Assembly (NCBI GenBank): GCA_009842375.1 | Contig: VYFM01000502.1 | Span: 1 to 6,686 of the forward strand | Length of the DNA: 6,686 bases | Direction of reading: 5' to 3' | From: Candidatus Poribacteria bacterium | GTDB lineage: Bacteria > Poribacteria > WGA-4E > WGA-3G | Shown: positions 1 to 5,582 of the stretch, piece after piece | How the letters are laid out: each line of letters opens with the position of its first letter | Numbering within the stretch: position 1 is the first letter of the stretch | Program-made: the position numbers and the translations under genes | The notes under the pieces: generated by a model | What the model saw: only the letters and a program-made list of their open reading frames with translations | What the model was told of the DNA's origin: nothing | The model's database searches: none

Positions 1-1013
1 GTGGTGGCATGGGTCGTGCCCATGCGCGTAGTTGGAACGGATCTGGACGTGCAAAAGTAGTCACTGCATCAGATATAAGTGCAGACTCTGCTGCGAAATT
101 TGCAGATGAACTTTCACTTCCGTCTCATTATACCGATTTCGAGGAAATGTGTGAGAAAGAAGAACTTGACATTGTTAGTATTACAACATGGCAAAGTGTA
201 CGTGCTGAACCGACCATCGCTGCAGCTGAAAACGGTGTATTAGGTGTTATTACCGAAAAACCGATGGCAGCCTCCGTTGGAGATGCACAGGACATGATGG
301 ATGCTTGTGAAAAAAACGGAACAAAACTTGTAGTCGGACACCAAAGACGATTTAGTGCTCAGAACTGCGAAGCACGTCGACTCATACAAGAAGGTGCAAT
401 TGGACAACCTCAGACGATGTTACGTCGTGATGGACACGGATTACTCAATCGTGGTACTCATGAAATCGACGAAATGCGATTTATCTTGGGTGATCCGGAT
501 CCACTTTGGCTTATTGGACAAGTATCACGCAAAACTGACCGTTGGGAACGTCGTGTCCGAACAGAAGACCTGTGCATGGCTGAAATCTGTTTTGAAAACG
601 GGATCCGTGGTATTTATGAGAGTGATTTACCGGGTCCTGGTCTACGAGGTGATGCGGTCTATGGTGATGATGGACAATTGCGTCGTGGTGGAGATGGTAC
701 GATTGAACTCCTAAACAGTAAAGCTTCAGGTTGGCAAACCATCAAACCACGTCAGAGTGAACCGAATCAGTTTAGCGAGATGTTGGCATGGATTGAAGGT
801 GATATTGATGAGCATCGCAATGCTGGTAGACATGGTCTCTGCACAATCGAAATTCTAATGGCATTCTACGAATCGGTCCGTCTACAAGATGTTGTTACCT
901 TTCCATTGACAACCCGACCAAATCCTCTTGATCTGCTTGTTGAAGGTGGCAAGTTACCGGTTCATAAAGAAGGTCGTTACGATATCCGTGCCCCATTTCC
1001 CGAACAGAAATAG
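1..1013 (+). CDS. Gfo/Idh/MocA-family NAD(P)-dependent oxidoreductase, 5'-truncated
   Basis: The frame is already open at base 1 and the first complete codons read GGMGRAHARSW, the end of an N-terminal Rossmann GxGxxG loop. The true start therefore lies perhaps ten codons upstream, and the ATG at 9 is internal. Numbering from that ATG, the family signature EKP is at residues 83-85 (ITEKPMA), with Lys84 the usual catalytic/cofactor-contacting lysine. VVGHQRRF near 108-115 and GTHEIDEMRFILGD near 149-162 carry the substrate-side His151/Asp154 pair typical of the family. About 335 residues plus the missing start fits the usual 330-390. The family oxidises or reduces sugars, inositols and related polyols with NAD(P) in the cytoplasm. 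The substrate cannot be read from the sequence. The gene ends just before a strong hairpin terminator and faces the PhyH-type gene. Confidence 0.93.
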   Translation, partial: GGMGRAHARSWNGSGRAKVVTASDISADSAAKFADELSLPSHYTDFEEMCEKEELDIVSITTWQSVRAEPTIAAAENGVLGVITEKPMAASVGDAQDMMDACEKNGTKLVVGHQRRFSAQNCEARRLIQEGAIGQPQTMLRRDGHGLLNRGTHEIDEMRFILGDPDPLWLIGQVSRKTDRWERRVRTEDLCMAEICFENGIRGIYESDLPGPGLRGDAVYGDDGQLRRGGDGTIELLNSKASGWQTIKPRQSEPNQFSEMLAWIEGDIDEHRNAGRHGLCTIEILMAFYESVRLQDVVTFPLTTRPNPLDLLVEGGKLPVHKEGRYDIRAPFPEQK

Positions 1014-1037
1014 TTATTTTTTCAATTCTATCCATGC

Positions 1038-1062
1038 AGTGGGCGGTTTTTCCGCCCATTTT
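1038..1062 (+). terminator. Rho-independent terminator between convergent genes
   Basis: A perfect 7-bp GC-rich stem (TGGGCGG at 1040-1046, CCGCCCA at 1052-1058) closes a T5 loop and is followed by TTTT. A G-T and an A-T pair extend the stem outward. It starts 25 nt after the stop of the Gfo/Idh/MocA gene, so it most plausibly ends that transcript. On the minus strand the same hairpin follows the stop of the PhyH-type gene within a few bases but lacks a clean U-tract, so termination in that direction is less certain. Confidence 0.85.
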
Positions 1063-1065
1063 CCT

Positions 1066-1941
1066 TTAACAATCTACCTCTTTTCCTTCACTTCCGTAAA
1101 CATCCATCCGTTCCTGAGTTGTTATTTCTTCAGAATTTGCAGGCTTATAGTGAAATTGGAGTGCCCTTCTTCTTTGTGTTGTTTGATTAGCTGGACTGCC
1201 GTGATGTAGCAATCCGTGCCAGAATAGGCATCCTCCTGGCGGTAGTGGGACCACAGTATCGCGAGCAATAGGGACATGTGTATCGCATATTTGCCAGTCT
1301 CTACGTTTGAAGTGTATCATTGGTCCTTCGTTATGTGACCCAGGTATGATGTGCATACATCCATTTTCTGCAGTTGCTTCATCTAAGGCGATCCACACAC
1401 CAACAACGGTTGTTCCATCTTGTAGGTTGAAATAGGCACAATCTTGATGCCAAGGTTTCTCTGAACCAAATCGTGGTGGTTTTACCAACGCCATGTCTTG
1501 AAATAGTACAGGTTTGTCTCCCATAATTTTTTCAAGGACACCGAGTAGTCCATCATGTTCTGCTAAGGCATTCAATCGTGGTTCATAATTTACATAATTA
1601 AATATTTTTCTTATCGCATCACGTCTTTCATCTGCATTCATTTCACCTTTTTGCTTTGCGAGTGTCGGTTCAAATTGGATTGCTCTGAAGTCAGGATTAT
1701 TTCCGTCCATCAAATAAACCATACCATCTAAAGCATCCTGAACTTCATCTGCTGTGAATGCATCTTCTATGACAAGATAACCGTGCTGATGAAAGTACTG
1801 AATATCTGCTTCAGTTACTCCTGCGAAACTACCAGAGATACCTTTTGCTACTGTATCAAAACTATACAATTCCTCTGGGTATGATATTGGAAGTGGTTGA
1901 GAATCGATTGTTGCTGATGCCCTTGTTTCAGGTTGATTCAT
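1066..1941 (-). CDS. Phytanoyl-CoA dioxygenase (PhyH)-family Fe(II)/2-oxoglutarate oxygenase
   Basis: This 291-residue protein has the PhyH layout. An N-terminal segment YFHQHGYLVIEDAF (about 49-62) is typical of the family start. The iron-binding HxD is at His165-Gln-Asp167 (KPWHQDCAYF). The C-terminal strand GGCLFWHGLLHHGS supplies the distal histidine (probably His247), and the arginines at 257-259 (QRRRALQFHY) include the likely 2-oxoglutarate-binding residue. The iron and co-substrate residues appear intact, so the enzyme is probably active. Family members hydroxylate lipids, ectoine, natural products or other small molecules; the substrate here is unknown. The gene is last in an operon after truA and the HD gene. 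The gap to the HD gene is 11 nt, and its Shine-Dalgarno AAGGAG (1949-1954) overlaps the HD stop codon, which suggests translational coupling and supports this ATG. Confidence 0.92.
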   Translation of the reverse strand: MNQPETRASATIDSQPLPISYPEELYSFDTVAKGISGSFAGVTEADIQYFHQHGYLVIEDAFTADEVQDALDGMVYLMDGNNPDFRAIQFEPTLAKQKGEMNADERRDAIRKIFNYVNYEPRLNALAEHDGLLGVLEKIMGDKPVLFQDMALVKPPRFGSEKPWHQDCAYFNLQDGTTVVGVWIALDEATAENGCMHIIPGSHNEGPMIHFKRRDWQICDTHVPIARDTVVPLPPGGCLFWHGLLHHGSPANQTTQRRRALQFHYKPANSEEITTQERMDVYGSEGKEVDC

Positions 1942-1948
1942 CTCTATT

Positions 1949-1954
1949 CTCCTT
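1949..1954 (-). promoter_or_regulatory. Ribosome binding site of the PhyH-type gene, overlapping the upstream stop
   Basis: On the minus strand AAGGAG lies 7 nt before the ATG at 1941 and shares bases with the TAA stop (1955-1953) of the HD-domain gene. This fixes the start and suggests that ribosomes finishing the HD gene can re-initiate here. Confidence 0.8.
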
Positions 1955-2966
1955 ATATTTCTCCTTGTCCTTCTTGCTCAAGTAATGTTAAGAACTCGCT
2001 AACTCGGTTGATAGATGCTTCAGCGCGTTCTCTTTCTGACGCACTATTCTCTTCTTCCGCAGCCCACTGTTTTCGTAAAGGAAGCCACTCACATTTCAGA
2101 TATTCAAGTTGATTAAGAAAATGTGGGTCTTCTGTCTCACTGACAAAATACTCAATTACACCGAGTAAACCGTATTTTCGGTTGATCTCCATATCTTCTA
2201 ATTCACCAACCATTTGTGCGAAAAGTTGTTGATTTCTATCTTGTCGCGCTTGTGCGACTTCACGCGAAGATTCGGTTAGCAGTTTATCAACAAATTCCTG
2301 TTTGGAATTGATCCAACGTGGTAGATTTCTGACGTATTCCTCCAAATCAAAATTACCGCGTTGTAAAGCAAAATATGCATGAATATGAATATTGCGAAAA
2401 AAGCCAGTATAACCTATATTTGGGTCCATTGTGTCTGCGTCATATAGTATCTGGTTCTCAATGCTTCCGTACAACAGCTTAAAGTCTTCAGCGGTAAGAT
2501 TCATCGGTTTTAAATGGGCTAAAACAACAGATGTAGCGGCTTCCACAAATGCTGGTTCAAAATCATACATCCCCAGGATGTTCTCAGTAATGACAGCACC
2601 AGATTCGTGATGTACCTTTCCGTGTAGGTTGTGTTTATCGTAAAGTTCGGTCACAACATTATTCCTTGCAGGTGTGAGCATTTCGTTCAACCAGAAACCG
2701 TTGTGATCAAGAATACGTTTCCCATTATCGTCTGTTAGTATTACACCATCGTATCGTTTTGTAATGTCATGTAACGTGCCAGCCACTTCCAGAAGCTTGA
2801 CATCACCACCTTCACGTCTTCCAAGTTCCATACTCATTGCACGAACACGCATCGTGTGGTTCCATGTATAGTGTCGCCATTGGAATCCAACTCTATTATG
2901 ATCCCATAAACTAAAAGTTTCAGTTGCCAGAGTTTCCAATTCATTCAAGACTTGGTCATAATTCAT
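1953..2966 (-). CDS. HD-domain metal-dependent phosphohydrolase-like protein, substrate unknown
   Basis: This 337-residue soluble protein has the ordered ligands of the HD superfamily: His37 (YTWNHTMRVRAM), His66-Asp67 (GTLHDITKRYDG), His119/His120 (KVHHESGA), His151 (LAHLKP) and an Asp-rich YDADTMD at 175-181. His, HD, spaced His and Asp are the metal-binding set of HD phosphohydrolases, so hydrolysis of a phosphoester or nucleotide is likely. No GGDEF, RelA/SpoT synthetase or tRNA nucleotidyltransferase domain is present, and RNIHIHAYFALQRG after the core is not a motif I can name. The C-terminal 100 residues are charged and helical (NQQLFAQMVGELEDME; EENSASERERAEASINRV) and may form a helical bundle or short coiled coil. 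Its ATG is one nucleotide past the truA stop, with AGAGG (2972-2976) 5 nt upstream, so it is tightly linked to truA. The exact role is unknown. Confidence 0.88.
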   Translation of the reverse strand: MNYDQVLNELETLATETFSLWDHNRVGFQWRHYTWNHTMRVRAMSMELGRREGGDVKLLEVAGTLHDITKRYDGVILTDDNGKRILDHNGFWLNEMLTPARNNVVTELYDKHNLHGKVHHESGAVITENILGMYDFEPAFVEAATSVVLAHLKPMNLTAEDFKLLYGSIENQILYDADTMDPNIGYTGFFRNIHIHAYFALQRGNFDLEEYVRNLPRWINSKQEFVDKLLTESSREVAQARQDRNQQLFAQMVGELEDMEINRKYGLLGVIEYFVSETEDPHFLNQLEYLKCEWLPLRKQWAAEEENSASERERAEASINRVSEFLTLLEQEGQGEI

Positions 2967-2967
2967 A

Positions 2968-3738
2968 TTAACCTCTTTTACTTTTTTCGTTATACTTTAC
3001 ACGGATAAGTGCTAATCCATTTGCTGGAGCAGAAGTGCCTGCTACTGATCTGTCCTTTGCCTTTAAAATACGATGAAACTGATTACATGCTCTATCCACA
3101 TTTCCAGAGACATCTTTAGTGCATTTCAGAGCAGTACCAACAATTGCTCGAACCATACCGCGTAAGAATGAATCTGCTTCTATTTCAATGTACACAAATT
3201 CATCATTTTTCCAACATCCGGCATCAATTACCTCACAAATTGGGTTAATTCTATTGCTTCCAGTTTTTTGAAAAGAGGAGAAATCTCTTCTTCCAAAAAT
3301 ACTTTTGCATATTGTATCAATTGAGTCAACATCTAATTCTTTTGGATGGAAATGACATGTCCTCCACAATAGGGCAGATCTATATGGACGATTTAATATA
3401 GTGTACCGATACCTTCTGCTTGTTGCTTTGAAACGGGCATGAAAGTTTGCAGGGACTTCATTCGCTGCAGAAACGACAATATCACTCGGAAGAATAGCGT
3501 TGAGTCCTTTTTGAAAAGCAACTGTAGGTATTTCTGAGGCTGTGTGGAAGTTTGCTACCTGCCCTTCAGCGTGTACGCCAGTATCTGTTCTACCTGCACC
3601 GACGATTTGTGTCGGTGTGTTTGTTAACTGAGTTAATGATTTTTCGATAGTCCCTTGAATAGTAGGTAGATTTGGTTGTGTTTGCCATCCACAATAATTT
3701 GTCCCTTCATATTCAAGTATAAGTTTTATGTTTCTCAT
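2968..3738 (-). CDS. truA: tRNA pseudouridine synthase A (TruA)
   Basis: TruA converts uridines 38-40 of the tRNA anticodon stem-loop to pseudouridine. The 256-residue length is normal for bacterial TruA. Hallmarks in order: YEGTNYCGWQTQPNLPTIQG (10-29); the catalytic loop GAGRTDTGVHAEGQVANF, with Asp52 as the nucleophile; NFHARFKATSRRYRY, containing the conserved tyrosine region; the FSSFQKTGS segment; and the C-terminal FLRGMVRAIVGTAL. All active-site features are present. The ATG at 3738 fits the family N-terminus (MRNIKLILEYEG) although no convincing Shine-Dalgarno precedes it. It is the first gene of the truA-HD-phyH operon. The region just upstream contains nested inverted repeats and a possible promoter. 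Confidence 0.97.
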   Translation of the reverse strand: MRNIKLILEYEGTNYCGWQTQPNLPTIQGTIEKSLTQLTNTPTQIVGAGRTDTGVHAEGQVANFHTASEIPTVAFQKGLNAILPSDIVVSAANEVPANFHARFKATSRRYRYTILNRPYRSALLWRTCHFHPKELDVDSIDTICKSIFGRRDFSSFQKTGSNRINPICEVIDAGCWKNDEFVYIEIEADSFLRGMVRAIVGTALKCTKDVSGNVDRACNQFHRILKAKDRSVAGTSAPANGLALIRVKYNEKSKRG

Positions 3739-3784
3739 TATGTCACGTTAAAACGTCAAATGCAAGTAAATAACAAGATATATC

Positions 3785-3839
3785 AGATAATACGCAACTT
3801 TTATATCCTATGCAACAAAAAAGTGTTGCAATATTATCT
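3785..3839. repeat. Long imperfect inverted repeat with a nested competing hairpin upstream of truA
   Basis: Outer arms: AGATAATA (3785-3792) plus GCAAC (3794-3798) pair with GTTGC (3825-3829) plus TATTATCT (3832-3839), giving 13 matched pairs with a 1/2-nt internal loop. Inside it a perfect 7-bp hairpin forms between TGCAACA (3811-3817) and TGTTGCA (3824-3830). The right-hand GTTGC can pair with either GCAAC copy, so the two structures exclude each other. It could be an operator, a structured truA leader, or part of the left flank of the neighbouring element; the sequence alone does not decide. Confidence 0.6.
3787..3815 (-). promoter_or_regulatory. Possible sigma70-type promoter for the truA operon
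   Basis: Reading the minus strand, TTGCAT (3815-3810) and TATTAT (3792-3787) are separated by 17 nt, about 50 bp upstream of the truA ATG. The -10 matches consensus at 5 of 6 positions but the -35 at only 3 of 6. The -10 lies inside one arm of an inverted repeat, so binding of a repressor or activator there is conceivable. The call rests on pattern only. Confidence 0.3.
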
Positions 3840-3853
3840 AATCTTCCGCTACA

Positions 3854-3873
3854 AAACCCAATCCTTTAGGTTT
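3854..3873 (+). repeat. Candidate left-end hairpin of the mini-element
   Basis: AAACC (3854-3858) and GGTTT (3869-3873) form a 5-bp stem around a 10-nt loop, extendable by a C-G pair across a bulged A. IS200/IS605 left ends carry a subterminal imperfect palindrome, and the position about 40 bp before the promoter is reasonable. The stem is weak and the matching cleavage/guide tetranucleotides were not identified. Confidence 0.3.
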
Positions 3874-3914
3874 GAGATGTAGTCGCGGCAGTCCTTGTTA
3901 TATTAAAAAACCTG

Positions 3915-3943
3915 TTGACTTTTGGTGTGAAATACTGTATACT
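3915..3943 (+). promoter_or_regulatory. Near-consensus sigma70 promoter within the mini-element
   Basis: TTGACT (3915-3920) and TATACT (3938-3943) are separated by exactly 17 bp. Each hexamer matches consensus at 5 of 6 positions, the best promoter in the window. Transcription would begin near 3950 and run rightward through the hairpin-rich segment and toward the aldo/keto reductase gene. In a complete element this would be the tnpB promoter. No start codon with a ribosome binding site follows closely, so the RNA itself may be the product. Confidence 0.75.
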
Positions 3944-3988
3944 TTGCTTAAGTTGCACAGACACTTGTGTCGCTTTTGCAGCTACTAC

Positions 3989-4135
3989 GGCAGGCATGCC
4001 GAAAGTTACCAAATCAACGGTATGAATGCCATTAAGGCATTCACCGCCTGTGGAGTCCAACTAAGACCTCAATCTGAGGCACGAGAGACGGAAGCAGGAA
4101 GAGCCGTTTGGCAGCAACAATCGCTGTCAATATAA
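3989..4135 (+). pseudogene. C-terminal remnant of a TnpB-like IS200/IS605 protein
   Basis: The frame reads GRHAESYQINGMNAIKAF, then TACGVQLRPQSEARETEAG and a short tail to the TAA at 4133-4135. It resembles the variable tail after the TnpB zinc finger, where a GxxAIKA-like helix is followed by a Pro/Glu-rich end. The RuvC catalytic residues and the zinc-finger cysteines are absent, so no active TnpB can come from it. The call leans on position as much as on sequence: the stop lies 7 nt before the GAAT of an IS605-type right-end hairpin, exactly where tnpB normally ends. The frame stays open upstream to 3872, but that part overlaps the promoter and I treat it as non-coding. Retention of this segment fits selection on RNA rather than protein, or simply recent deletion. 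Confidence 0.5.
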
Positions 4136-4142
4136 AAGCGAA

Positions 4143-4176
4143 GAATCCCCACGCTTTAGCGGGGGGAGTATGTCAA
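4143..4176 (+). repeat. IS200/IS605-type right end: GAAT guide, hairpin and TCAA cleavage site
   Basis: TCCCC (4146-4150) pairs with GGGGA (4163-4167), and CGC (4152-4154) with GCG (4159-4161), around a TTTA loop with one A-G mismatch. GAAT (4143-4146) sits at the 5' foot and TCAA at 4173-4176. In IS608 these tetranucleotides are the right guide and right cleavage site recognised by the Y1 transposase. Confidence 0.75.
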
Positions 4177-4180
4177 TCTG

Positions 4181-4209
4181 TTGAAGTGTCAATCATTGAA
4201 TTCTATCCT
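4181..4209 (+). promoter_or_regulatory. Possible native promoter of the aldo/keto reductase operon
   Basis: TTGAAG (4181-4186) and TATCCT (4204-4209) are 17 bp apart, each matching consensus at 4 of 6 positions, about 33 bp before the ATG at 4242. It begins 5 bp beyond the TCAA end of the mini-element, so it would belong to the chromosome rather than to the insertion. It is much weaker than the promoter inside the element. Confidence 0.3.
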
Positions 4210-4232
4210 TATGAATTTATATGCGAAATAGT

Positions 4233-4237
4233 GGAGG
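4233..4237 (+). promoter_or_regulatory. Ribosome binding site that sets the aldo/keto reductase start
   Basis: GGAGG ends 4 nt before the ATG at 4242. It lies downstream of the competing in-frame ATG at 4221, which rules in favour of the shorter protein. Confidence 0.85.
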
Positions 4238-4241
4238 CAAA

Positions 4242-5021
4242 ATGGAATATCTTACTTATGGCAATACAGGTTTAGAAATATCACGTCTCTGCTTCGGGGC
4301 AGGACATCTTGATAAGTTATATGACATTCAAACTGGTGCCAAACTCATGTTGAAGGCACTTGACGAAGGTATTACCTTTTGGGATACAGCCGAAGGATAT
4401 GGAACTCAACCTCACCTTGGCGAAGCAGTCCGACAGATTAACAGGAATGATATTGTTATCCAGACAAAAACTGCCAATAAAGATCATAAAAGTGCAGCTG
4501 CAAGTATTGATAAAGCATTACGCGAACTACAGACAGAATATATTGATGTAATGCTACTCCACGCCATATCTTCTCCTGAAGATTTAGAAACAAGAGAACG
4601 TGAAGGAGCATTTGATGCGTTTCGCGAAGCAAAAGCTGCGGGTAAAGTTCATGTAATTGGTTGTTCCACACATTTATATACAGGTGCAGTGATGGATGCA
4701 GTGATTGATCATCCTGAGATTGATGTTATCCTAACAACCGCGAATAAAGAAGGTAGGATGTTGGAAGGAGGTCCATTCGATAAACATTTGGAATACATAG
4801 AACGTGCATACAACCTCGGTAAAGGAATTAGCATTATGAAGGTAATCGTCCAAAATGACATGCCTGAGGAAGATATGCCAGAATGGATTGAATGGGCATT
4901 TAACCTTGAGACTGCACACGCCATAAACCTCGGTATAACGGAAGATCGACATATTACACTTGATGTTGGTCTGGCCCGCGCAAGTGCAAGAAGACGACTT
5001 ATCCAAAGCAAAGCAGCATAA
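4242..5021 (+). CDS. Aldo/keto reductase family oxidoreductase
   Basis: The start chosen is the ATG at 4242, because GGAGG (4233-4237) lies 4 nt upstream and the protein then begins MEYLTYGNTGLEISRLCFG, the standard family opening. An in-frame ATG at 4221 would add seven residues but lacks a ribosome binding site. The 259-residue product has the full catalytic tetrad: Asp48 and Tyr53 (FWDTAEGYG), Lys76 (VIQTKT) and His107 (MLLHAI). The C-terminal INLGITEDRHITLDVGLA matches the region that contacts the NADP(H) tail. It is slightly shorter than typical AKRs (280-330 residues), mostly through a short C-terminus. AKRs reduce carbonyls or oxidise alcohols using NAD(P)(H) in the cytoplasm; the substrate is unknown. 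It is the first gene of the operon with the SPOUT methyltransferase and the zinc dehydrogenase. Confidence 0.93.
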   Translation: MEYLTYGNTGLEISRLCFGAGHLDKLYDIQTGAKLMLKALDEGITFWDTAEGYGTQPHLGEAVRQINRNDIVIQTKTANKDHKSAAASIDKALRELQTEYIDVMLLHAISSPEDLETREREGAFDAFREAKAAGKVHVIGCSTHLYTGAVMDAVIDHPEIDVILTTANKEGRMLEGGPFDKHLEYIERAYNLGKGISIMKVIVQNDMPEEDMPEWIEWAFNLETAHAINLGITEDRHITLDVGLARASARRRLIQSKAA

Positions 5022-5060
5022 TGTGGAATGCTGAATACCTCATATTGCATCTACTGATAA

Positions 5061-5582
5061 ATGAAACAGTTACGAGGTAAACCACTCAAAGACTTTCTAA
5101 AACAGGTGCAACAACCCAAAAGGGATCTGATTTTTATTCTACAAGATGTGCAAGATCCAATTAACGTTGGTTCAGCATTTCGTATTGCAGATGCTTGCAA
5201 TGTTCAAGAGCTTATATTAACAGGTATAAGTGCGAAACCACCTCATCCACTGCTGCGAAAAGTTGCAAGAGGTAAGCAAAGACGCGTCAAATGGAGTTAT
5301 ACAGAACAAGCCTCTGATGCAATTATATCGTTAAAATCAAAAGGGTTCATGAGTTGTGCGTTAGAACTCACGCCAAAATCTATTCCCTACTATGAAGTAG
5401 AATTACCAGACAAAATATGTCTTATTGTTGGTCACGAAGATCATGGCATAACCAAACGGACACTTGCCGTCTGTGATATGTTTATATTTCTACCGATGTA
5501 CGGTAAGGGTACATCAATGAATGTTCATGTGTCACTTGGTATTGCTGCATATCACATATTACATGCTCCAAGGAATACATAA
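5061..5582 (+). CDS. SPOUT-class (TrmH/SpoU family) RNA 2'-O-methyltransferase
   Basis: This 173-residue protein is a single SPOUT domain with the three SpoU motifs. Motif 1 is DPINVGSAFRIADA (32-45), with Asn35 and the catalytic-type Arg41. Motif 2 is LIVGHEDHGI (121-130), with Glu126. Motif 3 is FLPMYGKGTSMNVHVSLGIAAYHI (143-166), with Ser152 and Asn154, and forms the trefoil knot that binds S-adenosylmethionine. The family methylates ribose 2'-OH groups in tRNA or rRNA. The compact size without the N-terminal RNA-binding domain of RlmB recalls TrmL- or TrmH-like tRNA enzymes, but the target nucleotide cannot be fixed. No Shine-Dalgarno is evident before the ATG, which lies 39 nt after the aldo/keto reductase stop. 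The stop overlaps the next start (TAATG), so it is probably coupled to the dehydrogenase. Confidence 0.93.
   Translation: MKQLRGKPLKDFLKQVQQPKRDLIFILQDVQDPINVGSAFRIADACNVQELILTGISAKPPHPLLRKVARGKQRRVKWSYTEQASDAIISLKSKGFMSCALELTPKSIPYYEVELPDKICLIVGHEDHGITKRTLAVCDMFIFLPMYGKGTSMNVHVSLGIAAYHILHAPRNT

Larger units (their letters stand above)
3850..4176 (+). mobile_element. Internally deleted IS200/IS605-type mini-element (left boundary uncertain)
   Basis: The right end is well supported. A hairpin at 4146-4167 has GAAT at its 5' foot (4143-4146), and TCAA (4173-4176) lies a few bases downstream. This is the arrangement known from IS608, where the right guide GAAT recognises the cleavage site TCAA. 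Just inside that end is a reading frame resembling the last codons of tnpB. About 175 bp further inside is a near-consensus promoter, as expected at the left of a tnpB unit, but no room exists for the roughly 1-kb gene between. I infer that the element lost its coding middle. A weak hairpin (AAACC 3854-3858 with GGTTT 3869-3873) may be the left-end palindrome; the precise left boundary and target motif are not resolved. No tnpA Y1 transposase is present, so any movement would need help in trans. Confidence 0.6.
3950..4176 (+). ncRNA. Candidate structured RNA, omega-RNA/reRNA-like, from the mini-element
   Basis: The predicted transcript from the promoter at 3915-3943 to the element end is about 227 nt. 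It contains several perfect hairpins: GACA/TGTC (3960-3971), CGGCA/TGCCG with a GGCA tetraloop (3988-4001), TGAATGCC/GGCATTCA with an ATTAA loop (4023-4043), CCTCA/TGAGG with an ATC loop (4067-4079), a weak GCC/GGC (4103-4112), and the right-end hairpin (4146-4167). TnpB omega-RNAs are known to comprise the 3' end of tnpB plus the right end, with the flanking sequence beyond the terminal TCAA as the guide. Here the guide would begin at 4177. Existence as an RNA is inferred, and no TnpB protein is encoded nearby to use it. Confidence 0.4.

Noticed and set aside
355..714. 119-codon open frame inside the Gfo/Idh/MocA gene
   Set aside because: It is a shifted frame of a gene with clear family motifs and has no protein features of its own.
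3676..3882. Plus-strand 68-codon open frame overlapping the truA start
   Set aside because: It is antisense to the truA N-terminus, has low-complexity AT-rich composition and no ribosome binding site or homologous motif.
3866..4060. Minus-strand 64-codon open frame across the mini-element
   Set aside because: It runs antisense through the promoter and hairpins, has no ribosome binding site and no recognisable motif. The right-end polarity and the tnpB-like tail support the plus strand.
4146..4171. Right-end hairpin read as a rho-independent terminator
   Set aside because: The stem is GC-rich, but it is followed by AGTATG instead of a U-tract, and the flanking GAAT and TCAA fit an IS200/IS605 end better.
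3741..4241. CRISPR array or tRNA gene in the intergenic region
   Set aside because: The repeats there are inverted or single short direct copies without regular spacers, and no cloverleaf with a T-loop GTTCRA pattern was found.
4709..5050. Minus-strand open frames opposite the aldo/keto reductase
   Set aside because: They are antisense shadows of a gene whose catalytic tetrad is intact. They start without ribosome binding sites.
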